A stretch of 6,904 nucleotides of DNA from a bacterium. GTDB taxonomy: Bacteria > JAHJDO01. The stretch is taken from NCBI GenBank assembly GCA_023129655.1, contig JAGMBN010000065.1, forward strand, positions 1-6,904. The letters are read 5' to 3'. The notes under the pieces were generated by a model that did not search any database, had not been told where the DNA came from, and saw only the letters and a program-made list of their open reading frames with translations. This document shows, in pieces, positions 1-6,218 of this stretch (position 1 is its first letter; each line of letters starts with the position of its first letter). Made by a program: the position numbers and the translations under genes.

Positions 1-935
1 AGCATTTTATTATCAAACATAAAACTGCGGCCTGTCCACTTTTTATCCGGCTCTTGAGATTTTTCTACCATGTCTTGAAAGCCCGATATCTTTGCATCCA
101 TATCATCCAGATAGTGCAGAATAACCGCTTCTAATACCTTTGGCTTTTTGGGCGATCCCCACTCATACTGTCCATGATGACTGAGAAGTATATGTTCAAG
201 CAGCATTTCTAATTCCGCTGGAAACTCGGGAATTTCAGCTATCTTCGTTTTTACCATTTGCGTTCCTATTACAATATGACCTATCAACCTGCCTCTGTCT
301 GTGTAATCAAAGGCACGTGAATATTCATACTCATATATCTTGCCAATATCGTGTAAAATAGCACCTGCCAGGAGAAGGTCTTTATTAATATTCTTATAAT
401 ATTTGTCTATTTCCATGCACATACTGGCTACTGATAAAGTATGTTCCAGCAATCCGCCGATGTAGTAATTATGCATTTTTACAGATGCCGGCGCCCTTTT
501 AAATAACTCCCTATATTCTTCAACTTCAAAGACCGCGCGCAACAGATTTTTAAGCCACTTATTTTTGATACTATCAATTATGCTGATAATTTGGTTAAAC
601 ATTATGTCTATGTCCTTATTAGTCTTTGGAAGAAATTCGTCAATATCTATTTTATTCTGACCTAGTCTTTGAATCTGTTTAACATTCATCTGTAACACGT
701 TTTGAAAACGTTCCACCATTCCAATAACTCTTACAAAATCATTATCCTTGAATAATTTTGACATTTCTTCTGCATTATCCCAAATTCTTCCCACAATCTC
801 GCCTGATTTATCTACAAGTTCAAATGTAAGATAAGATTTATTATTTTTCGTTATTCTTATATGTTTATTTCGAACAATAAATACACTGTCAACTTTATCA
901 TTAGCGCTAAGTTTATCTGCATATTGTTTAGCCAT
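1..935 (-). CDS. yhaM: YhaM-like 3'-5' exoribonuclease (OB-fold plus HD domain), C-terminal end cut by window
   Basis: Reading down from the ATG at 935 gives 311 full codons and no stop before the window edge. Residues about 15-90 look like an OB-fold nucleic-acid binding domain (LTFELVDKSGEIVGRIWDN, then a strand ending VRVIGMVERF). Residues about 150-285 are an HD phosphohydrolase domain: NYYIGGLLEHTLSVA with H164, the metal pair ILHDIGK (H195, D196), H220, the SHHG pair H253-H254 and a late Asp in HYLDDMDAK. This OB-HD order and the length (B. subtilis YhaM is about 314 residues) fit the YhaM family of cytoplasmic 3'-5' exoribonucleases involved in RNA turnover; probably only a few residues are missing. 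The start is supported by AAAGGAG eight bases upstream. Its ATG overlaps the stop of the trpF-like gene (ATGGCTAA), so translation is probably coupled. A different HD hydrolase role is less likely. Confidence 0.85.
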   Translation of the reverse strand, partial: MAKQYADKLSANDKVDSVFIVRNKHIRITKNNKSYLTFELVDKSGEIVGRIWDNAEEMSKLFKDNDFVRVIGMVERFQNVLQMNVKQIQRLGQNKIDIDEFLPKTNKDIDIMFNQIISIIDSIKNKWLKNLLRAVFEVEEYRELFKRAPASVKMHNYYIGGLLEHTLSVASMCMEIDKYYKNINKDLLLAGAILHDIGKIYEYEYSRAFDYTDRGRLIGHIVIGTQMVKTKIAEIPEFPAELEMLLEHILLSHHGQYEWGSPKKPKVLEAVILHYLDDMDAKISGFQDMVEKSQEPDKKWTGRSFMFDNKM

Positions 936-1647
936 TTAAAAAACTCCTTTCCACTACGCTTCGCACTGTTTTTACCAACTCCCTGACTTTCACAGGATCT
1001 TTTATCCCTTTTTCTTTTTCCACGCCGCTCGCAACATCAATGCCATAGGGATTGACCCGGTTTATAGCATCTTTGACATTAGAAGGCGTTATCCCTCCTG
1101 CAAGGAACACAGGCACGTCCAGATCTTTAGTAAGTTCAACTACTGTGTTCCAATTGGAAATCTTGCCCGTTCCGCCATGTTGAACACTAGTGACGGATCT
1201 ATAAACTGTGTCAACAAGAATTACATCTGTCCCTTTATTCACATAAGTGTTTACTCTTGTTCTCATATCACTGATATTGGTGTCAATGCCCTGGGCAATG
1301 ACCTGTTCTGAAGACGGCAGATGTATGGATTTCCACACCATTACATCAGGGATTTTTGATTTTATCTCTGCCACTAGTTCCGGGTTTTCCATGCTGAGCA
1401 GTTGAAATGCATACGGCTTCAACCTGTTATATATAAATTCAATCTCTTTGAATGCAGGATGCCATAAAAGGATAACAACTGGTATTCTCGCCTTTGAACA
1501 TAAACTTTCCGCTTTTTTTATATCAACGCTGCGCTGGGAAACGGAAACATTGACCAAAATACCAGCATAATCAGCGCCTGAGGATGAAACTAGTTCTATA
1601 TCCTTAAGATTTGTAATGCCGCAAATTTTAATTTTGTATCTAGACAT
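928..1647 (-). CDS. trpF: Phosphoribosylanthranilate isomerase (TrpF) family protein, orphan and divergent
   Basis: A 239-residue TIM-barrel protein of the PRAI family, whose known reaction is the Amadori rearrangement of N-(5-phosphoribosyl)anthranilate in tryptophan synthesis. The family landmarks are visible: KICGIT at 7-12 with the catalytic general-base Cys (C9), GADYAGILV, R39 in the SQR position of the usual SPR, VDT with the catalytic Asp (D146), GGTG at 158-161, LAGGITPSNV (phosphate binding) and GIDVASGVE. It departs from the family in the middle: the usual QLHG-D-E segment reads QLLSMENPE, and the stretch after D146 (VYRSVTSVQHGGTG) is longer than normal. No other trp gene is nearby; its only partner is the nuclease gene it overlaps. 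There is no Shine-Dalgarno sequence before the ATG, but the conserved core begins at residue 7, so a later start is not possible. It could be a true TrpF or a paralogue acting on a related sugar phosphate. Confidence 0.82.
   Translation of the reverse strand: MSRYKIKICGITNLKDIELVSSSGADYAGILVNVSVSQRSVDIKKAESLCSKARIPVVILLWHPAFKEIEFIYNRLKPYAFQLLSMENPELVAEIKSKIPDVMVWKSIHLPSSEQVIAQGIDTNISDMRTRVNTYVNKGTDVILVDTVYRSVTSVQHGGTGKISNWNTVVELTKDLDVPVFLAGGITPSNVKDAINRVNPYGIDVASGVEKEKGIKDPVKVRELVKTVRSVVERSFLNG
944..950 (-). promoter_or_regulatory. Ribosome binding site of the yhaM-like gene
   Basis: On the minus strand AAAGGAG lies 8 bases before the ATG at 935-933. It sits inside the last codons of the trpF-like gene, so the yhaM-like gene has its own initiation site as well as possible coupling through the 8-bp overlap. 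Confidence 0.7.
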
Positions 1648-1652
1648 AAATT

Positions 1653-1682
1653 TTTATAGCAAATAGTTCTGTTACCTGTCAA
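1653..1682 (-). promoter_or_regulatory. Promoter of the trpF-like/yhaM-like pair, predicted leaderless
   Basis: On the minus strand a perfect -35 TTGACA (1682-1677) is followed after 18 bases by TATAAA (1658-1653). Transcription starting 6-7 bases past the -10 would begin at or within a base or two of the ATG at 1647. The lack of any Shine-Dalgarno sequence in that gap fits a leaderless transcript. The -35 overlaps the TACCTGT motif that may be the end of the insertion-sequence remnant. Confidence 0.65.
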
Positions 1683-1699
1683 GTTTATGAGAATTTCTG

Positions 1700-1807
1700 A
1701 AGTATCCCCAAAAAATAGTCACCAAAAATCGTAAGTACTTTTAATATAAGAAGATATGCAAATTAAGAAGTAGAATAGTAGTTTTTTTGCAAAAATTGGG
1801 GATACTT
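1700..1807. repeat. 12-bp inverted repeat pair AAGTATCCCCAA
   Basis: AAGTATCCCCAA at 1700-1711 is exactly inverted at 1796-1807 (TTGGGGATACTT), with 84 bases between. A shorter match (TATCCCC on the minus strand, 2070-2064) occurs at the other side of the transposase fragment. The arrangement suggests insertion-sequence ends or internal transposase-binding sites left by the degenerate element. Confidence 0.6.
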
Positions 1808-1821
1808 TCTAAAGGATTATC

Positions 1822-2002
1822 AAAAGTTTGATATTTGATGCTGGTTTTAGAAGCCATAGCGTAGAGGGAGTTTCTTTTGTAGTCTTTGAATAGCGCATAG
1901 ATGAAAAAAGAAAAGACAAAAAATTGCTTTTTTGAAAAACAAGGTTTAAACTTATTTATGAATTTTGTTGATGGTTGAAATATTGAGATTGAAAATTGGC
2001 AT
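1822..2002 (-). pseudogene. Truncated, frameshifted transposase N-terminus
   Basis: On the minus strand AAAGGAG (2017-2011) precedes an ATG at 2002 by 8 bases, giving MPIFNLNISTINK and then a stop after 16 codons. Moving one frame at the A4 run (1966-1963 on the complementary strand) restores a long reading: FINKFKPCFSKKQ, FFVFSFFIYALFKDY, KRNSLYAMASKTSIKYQTF. From memory this pattern resembles the N-terminal region of IS4/IS701-like DDE transposases found in clostridia; I could not search for it. The DDE catalytic part is absent. The frame stays open to a stop at 1741 but the sequence after about 1822 no longer looks like transposase. A single-base insertion plus a large internal deletion explains it. 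Confidence 0.6.
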
Positions 2003-2266
2003 ATCCTCTGCTCCTTTATGTCGTGTTAATGGGTTTTTTAACTCATTGATATAACGAGAGTTAGGGGATATGTCAAATAAATACAGGTATGCAGTACTTT
2101 GAATGCTTGTAAGTTGTGAAATTACAGTATGTTACGACGGTGAGGAAGTTTTTTAATTGCTATTATTTAACTTATGATGGGACAGTAGTGATAATTCTTT
2201 TAATTTTGTAGAAAAATGATAATATATAACAAGGTTAATCAAGCTGGAAAGGAGGTGGTAGAGAGC

Positions 2267-2341
2267 TTGAGTTGTCGTGGCGTTTCTACATATGAAGTAA
2301 AAACGCAAAAAAAGTTGAAAAGATCAACTTTTGATAACTAA
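2267..2341 (+). CDS. Possible 24-residue peptide with strong ribosome binding site
   Basis: AAAGGAGGTGG at 2248-2258 is almost a perfect complement of the 16S rRNA 3' end. Ten bases after GGAGGT comes TTG, opening a short frame that begins MSCRGVSTYE, continues with a Lys/Arg-rich middle (KTQKKLKR) and ends STFDN. The same frame is open further upstream to an ATG at 2216 (41 residues), but that start has no ribosome binding site. The frame ends 57 bases before the AraC-family gene and overlaps two hairpins. It has no recognisable family, signal peptide or membrane segment. It could be a regulatory leader peptide, or the Shine-Dalgarno sequence may be a relic of transferred DNA. Coding status is unproven. 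Confidence 0.3.
   Translation: MSCRGVSTYEVKTQKKLKRSTFDN
2280..2332. repeat. Two adjacent hairpins upstream of the AraC-family gene
   Basis: Hairpin 1 pairs GCGTTT (2280-2285) with AAACGC (2301-2306), with a possible inner TAC/GTA extension. Hairpin 2 is a perfect 9-bp stem, AAAAGTTGA (2310-2318) with TCAACTTTT (2324-2332), around an AAAGA loop. Hairpin 2 is AT-rich and weak; read on the minus strand it is followed by a run of T, so it is better shaped as a minus-strand terminator, although no intact minus-strand gene leads into it. Confidence 0.5.
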
Positions 2342-2398
2342 ACTATAACATAAAATATATTTCAAACCTTTAACTTAAAAATCTTGTAACAGTAAAAG

Positions 2399-3301
2399 AT
2401 GATTAAAAATGTGAATTACTCAATCAACTCTATTTTGAGTGAAAATTTTCGCTTTCAAATAAGCAAAAATAAAAATCATAGTGTGCAAAGCCATACACAT
2501 GAATTTATTCAGATTGTTTACCTCTTTAAAGGAAGTATTGAACATAAAATAAATAATAATAAAGAAATTTTAAGAAAAGGGGATATAGCTATTATCCCTC
2601 CTCTTATTAAACATGAAATAGTCGTTGATGCAGAAGATACAGAAACAGTATTTATTAATTTCATACCTTCCATTGTTAATCCATTATTTAAGACACATTT
2701 GCAGCTCCTTAATTCCTGCCAGATAGATAGAAATTATTTTTTGCCACTTATTAATATGATTAGAAAAAATGATTTCAGGAAAATCAGTATTTCGTCCAAA
2801 AATATTGATTATATAGAGGATTTAATAAACAATATTTATAGGAAGTTTAATGAAAAGGAAAGATTATATAAGATAGCTGTGAAAGCAGATTTACTGGAAC
2901 TGTTATTAATAGTAGCTTCTGAGTATCTTTCAAATCAAGGAAAGAAAGAGGAAGAAATATACAATCCTATAATGAAATATAGGGATAATATAGAAAACGC
3001 TATTAATTTTATTAATAAAAATTATGATAAAGAGATAAGCCTTAACAAAATCGTAAATGAATCACTTATGTCCACTGCATATTTTTCAAAAGCTTTTAAA
3101 CTAATTACAGGCAAGACATTTGTGCAATATTTAAACGATTTAAGGATTTATCATGCAATGTCACTTATAAAAGTCTCAAACGAGAACATTACGACTATCT
3201 GCTATAAAGTAGGGTTTAATGACTTTAACCATTTTTGCAGAACTTTTAAGAAGATTGCAGGAATAAAGCCATCATTGTTCCGCAATAAAATTACTGATTA
3301 A
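2399..3301 (+). CDS. AraC-family transcriptional regulator with cupin sensor domain
   Basis: A 300-residue cytoplasmic DNA-binding protein, the usual length for AraC-family regulators. Residues about 30-75 form a cupin-type ligand pocket (SHTHEFIQIVYLFKGSIEHKI, KGDIAIIPPLIKHEI). Residues about 195-296 are the AraC/XylS double helix-turn-helix: ISLNKIVNESLMSTAYFSKAFK for the first helix pair and ICYKVGFNDFNHFCRTFKKIAGIKPSLFR for the second, the latter close to the family signature. Such proteins usually sense a small molecule, often a sugar, and activate the neighbouring operon. The gene is rich in AAT, AAA and ATA codons, clearly more AT-biased than the operon it precedes, which suggests separate origins. 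No strong Shine-Dalgarno sequence is seen before the ATG. The natural target is the repeat-plus-promoter array that begins 12 bases after its stop. The ligand is unknown. Confidence 0.93.
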   Translation: MIKNVNYSINSILSENFRFQISKNKNHSVQSHTHEFIQIVYLFKGSIEHKINNNKEILRKGDIAIIPPLIKHEIVVDAEDTETVFINFIPSIVNPLFKTHLQLLNSCQIDRNYFLPLINMIRKNDFRKISISSKNIDYIEDLINNIYRKFNEKERLYKIAVKADLLELLLIVASEYLSNQGKKEEEIYNPIMKYRDNIENAINFINKNYDKEISLNKIVNESLMSTAYFSKAFKLITGKTFVQYLNDLRIYHAMSLIKVSNENITTICYKVGFNDFNHFCRTFKKIAGIKPSLFRNKITD

Positions 3302-3313
3302 TAAAAATGCCTG

Positions 3314-3347
3314 TTTTTTATAAAATCCGATAGCTTTTTTATAAAAT
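3314..3347 (+). promoter_or_regulatory. Probable AraC-type operator: two 13-bp direct repeats 21 bp apart
   Basis: TTTTTTATAAAAT occurs exactly at 3314-3326 and again at 3335-3347, a start-to-start distance of 21 bp, which is two helical turns. Two same-orientation sites with this spacing next to the -35 element are the known arrangement for AraC itself (I1-I2). The tracts are AT-rich, so chance must be considered, but the spacing, the location between regulator and operon, and the poor -35 beside them all agree. Confidence 0.65.
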
Positions 3348-3353
3348 TGTATG

Positions 3354-3382
3354 AGATATTCTAATAATTAGGTTTGTATAAT
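3354..3382 (+). promoter_or_regulatory. Promoter of the sulfur/sugar-isomerase-like operon
   Basis: A perfect -10 TATAAT lies at 3377-3382. The hexamer 17 bases upstream (3354-3359, AGATAT) is a poor -35, as expected for a promoter that needs an activator. The distal end of the proximal repeat is 6 bases upstream of it, suitable for contact with RNA polymerase. The transcript would start near 3389 and carry a leader of about 27 bases. Confidence 0.6.
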
Positions 3383-3402
3383 GCTAATAATATTAAAACC
3401 AT

Positions 3403-3408
3403 GGAGGA
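3403..3408 (+). promoter_or_regulatory. Ribosome binding site that fixes the start at 3416
   Basis: GGAGGA lies 7 bases before the ATG at 3416. The upstream in-frame candidates are excluded: TTG 3374 sits before and across the -10 element, and ATG 3401 is directly adjacent to this Shine-Dalgarno sequence. Confidence 0.85.
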
Positions 3409-3415
3409 GAATGTG

Positions 3416-4891
3416 ATGAAAACACAGACTAAAATGTTTCTGGTTTTCCTAACTCCCGGATACGACACAGGGAGGTTACACTATAATAGAAGTGTTCTTG
3501 GTCCTGATGGGGTGCGCATACCGAAGAATTTCATCTCAAATGAAAAACTTCTGGAGGAACTGAAGGGAAAATGCCCGGAAGTTGAATTTACTGCAAGGAC
3601 ACTTGAGCCTTCTCAGAATGGATACGAAAGGCTTCTTATGGAGATCAGGAGTCTGAAAGACGAACTTGACGGAGTGATCATAGTTGGGAACGGTACCCGT
3701 GGCGCATTTTCAGGCGCCGAGCGGCAACCCCTTGCATTTACAGGTGTTCCAACGATAATTGTGGACAACCTTTTCAAGCTGCAGTCAATCCCATATAGGA
3801 TTTGCAAGAAGGAAGGCAAGGTGGTTCTTGCCTCTCTGGACAGGGAGCACATACTTTCTAAGGATAAATCCGAAGCCATGTTCAATGATCTCCTCGACAA
3901 GATCAGGATTATTGAATCCCTGCACAGGCTGAGAGAATCAAAAATCCTGTTTATCAAGGATCCAATGTCGGATATTGATAAAGTAGATTACCAAAAAGTC
4001 CTACCCTCAAAATACAATCTAATTATCCAGAACCGGCTTAAGGAGTATTTTGGAACGGAATTCATTTTCCGTGATCTTGAGGAGATGATAGAAATCTATC
4101 ATTCGATTCCTGATGACAAAGCCAGGAAAATCGCTGATATGTGGATTTCTAAAGCTACGGCTGTCCAGGATAACATTGAGGGTGAAATACTGAAAGCTGC
4201 GAAGTTGTATCTTGCCATAAAACAGATAAAAGACAGTCTTGATGAAGAGCCGGCAGCCATTATGGTACAGGATTATTTCCAAGCACTTGAAGAAGGTAAG
4301 AAGGTAACCACTTCACTGCCAATGATGGAATTCCAGAAGAAGGGGATTATCGGCTGCTACCAGTCTTATACCGGCACGACTCTTTCCCAGCTTCTCGGAT
4401 ATTTTATGACAGGCAGAATGAGCTATGTGCATGATATGGTTATTGATATCTATAATAATATCACACATCATATACACTGCGGAACACCCATAAACAATGT
4501 GTGGGGCAAAGAAAATCTTTCTTACAAGATCAGGGACTACACAACAGGTAATTGGCATGAGAAACTAAAAAGACGCGATGGAGCAGTTCCCTCAGAAGTT
4601 TCATTTCCTGTGGGAGTGCCGGTCACCATCTGGAAGGTGCTGCCAATGCACAAGAAAATAATGGTTTTTACCGGCACCAGTGTTGACGGAGCTAGTTTCT
4701 GCCGGGAATGGAAGGATATAATATGTAGAAACAAGCTCCCTCTGCAGGTTGACAATGCTGAGAAAATACAGTTTCATCAGGATACCCATATATACGGCTG
4801 CCATTTTGCCGCGACATTCGGTGATATCAGAGAGAAAATAAAACAGCTGGCTACATTCATAGACTTTGAAGTGGATGAATGGGATAGATAA
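3416..4891 (+). CDS. L-fucose isomerase superfamily-like protein with altered active site
   Basis: A soluble 491-residue protein. The N-terminal half contains a Rossmann-like segment (DELDGVIIVGNGTRGAFSG, about 83-100, then VPTIIVDNLF). The C-terminal half resembles the L-fucose/L-arabinose isomerase type of fold: GIIGCYQSYTGTTLSQLLGYFMTGR (310-334), an Asp-containing strand YVHDMVIDIY, HHIHCGTPIN (351-360) matching the HCG-x-P motif of fucose-isomerase-like proteins, and a closing YGCHFAATFGDIREKIKQLA (460-479) whose H463 matches the conserved metal-binding His. In typical members the first segment reads like C-E-x-D-x-x-G with acidic ligands; here it is C-Y-Q-S-Y-T-G, so these are missing. 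It may bind a sugar-like substrate without being a normal aldose-ketose isomerase. It heads an operon, 5 bp ahead of a cysteine desulfurase gene, under the predicted AraC-type promoter. Superfamily placement is fairly confident, function is not. Confidence 0.75.
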   Translation: MKTQTKMFLVFLTPGYDTGRLHYNRSVLGPDGVRIPKNFISNEKLLEELKGKCPEVEFTARTLEPSQNGYERLLMEIRSLKDELDGVIIVGNGTRGAFSGAERQPLAFTGVPTIIVDNLFKLQSIPYRICKKEGKVVLASLDREHILSKDKSEAMFNDLLDKIRIIESLHRLRESKILFIKDPMSDIDKVDYQKVLPSKYNLIIQNRLKEYFGTEFIFRDLEEMIEIYHSIPDDKARKIADMWISKATAVQDNIEGEILKAAKLYLAIKQIKDSLDEEPAAIMVQDYFQALEEGKKVTTSLPMMEFQKKGIIGCYQSYTGTTLSQLLGYFMTGRMSYVHDMVIDIYNNITHHIHCGTPINNVWGKENLSYKIRDYTTGNWHEKLKRRDGAVPSEVSFPVGVPVTIWKVLPMHKKIMVFTGTSVDGASFCREWKDIICRNKLPLQVDNAEKIQFHQDTHIYGCHFAATFGDIREKIKQLATFIDFEVDEWDR

Positions 4892-4896
4892 TCAAA

Positions 4897-6216
4897 ATGG
4901 ACAATCGGGAATTAAGAAAAAAATTTTCAGTTCTTGACAAGAAAATCAACGGTCGTCCTTTTGTATATTTTGACAATGCATGCATGGCACTAAAGCCGGA
5001 TGCCGTTATCAAAGCGATAAGCAGGTATTACTATGAGTTTCCCGGCTGTGCAGGACTCGGAAGAAGTAATCACTTTTTCTCAGAAAAAGTTGACAGCGAG
5101 GTGTACAAGACAAGGGAAAAGATAAGAGACTTCATAAATGCCAGGCCGTGCATAGATACCTATAAGGCATACACGCCGACAAAAGAAATAGTCTTTACAA
5201 AAAACACAACTGAATCAATAAATCTGGTTGCCAATAGTTATCCGTTCGGGAAAGATGCGGTTGTACTGACTACCGACCGGGAGCACAGTTCAAACCTCTG
5301 CCCGTGGAAAGAACTGGAAAAGAGGGGGATTGTCAGGCATCTCTGGGTACCATCCAAACAGGACAATACATTTGACATAGAGGAATATGAAAGGATATTG
5401 AAGTGGGAAAATGTTGAGCTTGTAAGCATGGTGCACGTATCTAACCTTGACGGTTACGAAATCCCGGCAAGAGATATTATCCGCCTATCCCATAAATACG
5501 GAGCGCGGGTGCTTTTGGACGCTGCGCAGTCTGCGCCTCATATACCAATTGATGTTCAGGAACTAGATGTTGATTTTCTGGCTTTTTCAATACATAAGCT
5601 ATACGGACCAACAGGAATTGGCGTGCTTTATGGAAAGGAGGAGATTCTGAACTCTCCTGAATTCAGACCTTTTATTACAGGGGGAGATACGATAGAGGAT
5701 CTGTTTCTGGAAAAGCCACCTGTCTATCTTGACTCGCCTTTCAGGTTTGAAGCTGGATTACAGAACTATGCCGGTATTGTCGGAGCTGGAGCTGCTATTG
5801 ATTTTGTTAAGGAAATCGGCATGGAGAATATTAAACGGCATGTTACAGAATTAAATAAATATCTAACAGCAAGACTGAGTGACTATGAAGACGAGTTTTT
5901 CATAATAGGCCCTTCAGACCCATATTTGCGTGGCGGCATAATTACGCTGTGTTTTAAAAGAATGGGAATAGTTTCTCTCTTTATGGAGGGAATAAACGGA
6001 ATAGGAAATATACTTAGTTCTCGTAAAAATATAATGGTAAGGTCTGGTGAGTTCTGTGTGCATTCATGGTTTAACAATCGAAAAATAAGCAGGGAATGCG
6101 AAAAGATTAGAGCTTCCTTTTCATTTTACAATACTAAAGAGGAATGTGATATCTTTGCCGATGCGCTAGGGGAAATTTTCCAACTGGAAGAATATAGAAT
6201 GCTTCCGAAGTTGTAA
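4897..6216 (+). CDS. SufS-like cysteine desulfurase (PLP, class V aminotransferase fold)
   Basis: A 439-residue cytoplasmic PLP enzyme, somewhat longer than usual SufS (about 406). Expected to remove sulfur from cysteine, giving alanine and an enzyme persulfide. Landmarks in order: VYFDNACMALKP near the N-terminus, NTTESINLVA (103-112, phosphate loop), H130 in REHSSN (stacks on PLP), LLDAAQS with D208 and Q211, SIHKLYGPTGIGVLYG with the Schiff-base lysine K234, RFEAGLQNYAGIVG (283-296), the catalytic Cys C387 in VRSGEFCVHSW, and RASFSFYNT with R405 for the substrate carboxylate. The residues just before the catalytic Cys are Glu-Phe where housekeeping SufS commonly has His-His. It follows the previous stop by 5 bp without a strong ribosome binding site and precedes a SufU-like gene by 2 bp, implying a dedicated desulfurase-acceptor pair. 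No sufB, sufC or sufD is seen. Confidence 0.9.
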   Translation: MDNRELRKKFSVLDKKINGRPFVYFDNACMALKPDAVIKAISRYYYEFPGCAGLGRSNHFFSEKVDSEVYKTREKIRDFINARPCIDTYKAYTPTKEIVFTKNTTESINLVANSYPFGKDAVVLTTDREHSSNLCPWKELEKRGIVRHLWVPSKQDNTFDIEEYERILKWENVELVSMVHVSNLDGYEIPARDIIRLSHKYGARVLLDAAQSAPHIPIDVQELDVDFLAFSIHKLYGPTGIGVLYGKEEILNSPEFRPFITGGDTIEDLFLEKPPVYLDSPFRFEAGLQNYAGIVGAGAAIDFVKEIGMENIKRHVTELNKYLTARLSDYEDEFFIIGPSDPYLRGGIITLCFKRMGIVSLFMEGINGIGNILSSRKNIMVRSGEFCVHSWFNNRKISRECEKIRASFSFYNTKEECDIFADALGEIFQLEEYRMLPKL

Positions 6217-6218
6217 CA

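Larger units (their letters stand above)
1673..2089 (-). mobile_element. Degenerate insertion-sequence remnant, probably internally deleted
   Basis: The block contains a transposase start with its own ribosome binding site but no room for a full transposase, so most of the element has been lost. Proposed borders are 7-bp inverted motifs TACCTGT (1673-1679) and ACAGGTA (2083-2089). Each is followed inward by a TATCCCC motif facing into the element (1703-1709 plus strand; 2070-2064 minus strand). A third copy (minus strand, 1804-1798) lies inside. No target-site duplication is evident, so the exact ends are uncertain; they may instead lie at the TATCCCC motifs. Confidence 0.45.
1648..2398. other. 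Divergent intergenic region with IS remnant
   Basis: This AT-rich stretch of about 750 bp separates the minus-strand trpF-like unit from the plus-strand regulator. From left to right it holds the trpF promoter, a 12-bp inverted repeat pair (1700-1711 and 1796-1807), a broken transposase N-terminus on the minus strand (1822-2002), a poorly characterised stretch about 2090-2215 in which no gene is seen, a possible short ORF with a strong ribosome binding site (2267-2341) and two adjacent hairpins (2280-2332). No complete protein-coding gene of normal size is present. Confidence 0.8.

Noticed and set aside
2039..2063. TAACTC/GAGTTA hairpin as a separate regulatory element
   Set aside because: It is only 6 bp around a 13-base loop and lies in the end of the IS remnant, where such structure is expected.
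2218..2230. Promoter -10 (GATAAT or TATAAC) for the short peptide or the regulator
   Set aside because: Plausible -10-like matches exist in this AT-rich stretch, but no -35 at proper spacing could be found.
2310..2332. Intrinsic terminator on the plus strand
   Set aside because: The stem is AT-only at its base and is followed by GATAAC instead of a T run; no plus-strand gene of normal size ends there.
3347..3352. TTGTAT as the -35 of the operon promoter
   Set aside because: The spacer to TATAAT would be 24 bases, too long; activation through a poor -35 at 3354-3359 fits better.
3374..3415. Longer N-terminus for the isomerase-like protein (TTG 3374 or ATG 3401)
   Set aside because: The TTG overlaps the -10 region, and the GGAGGA at 3403-3408 is correctly spaced only for the ATG at 3416.
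3613..4804. Open frames on the minus strand inside the isomerase-like gene
   Set aside because: They lie wholly opposite a well-supported gene and have no recognisable protein features; they are shadows of its codon pattern.
5238..6077. Short minus-strand frames inside the desulfurase gene
   Set aside because: They are antisense to a confidently identified SufS-like enzyme and have no independent support.
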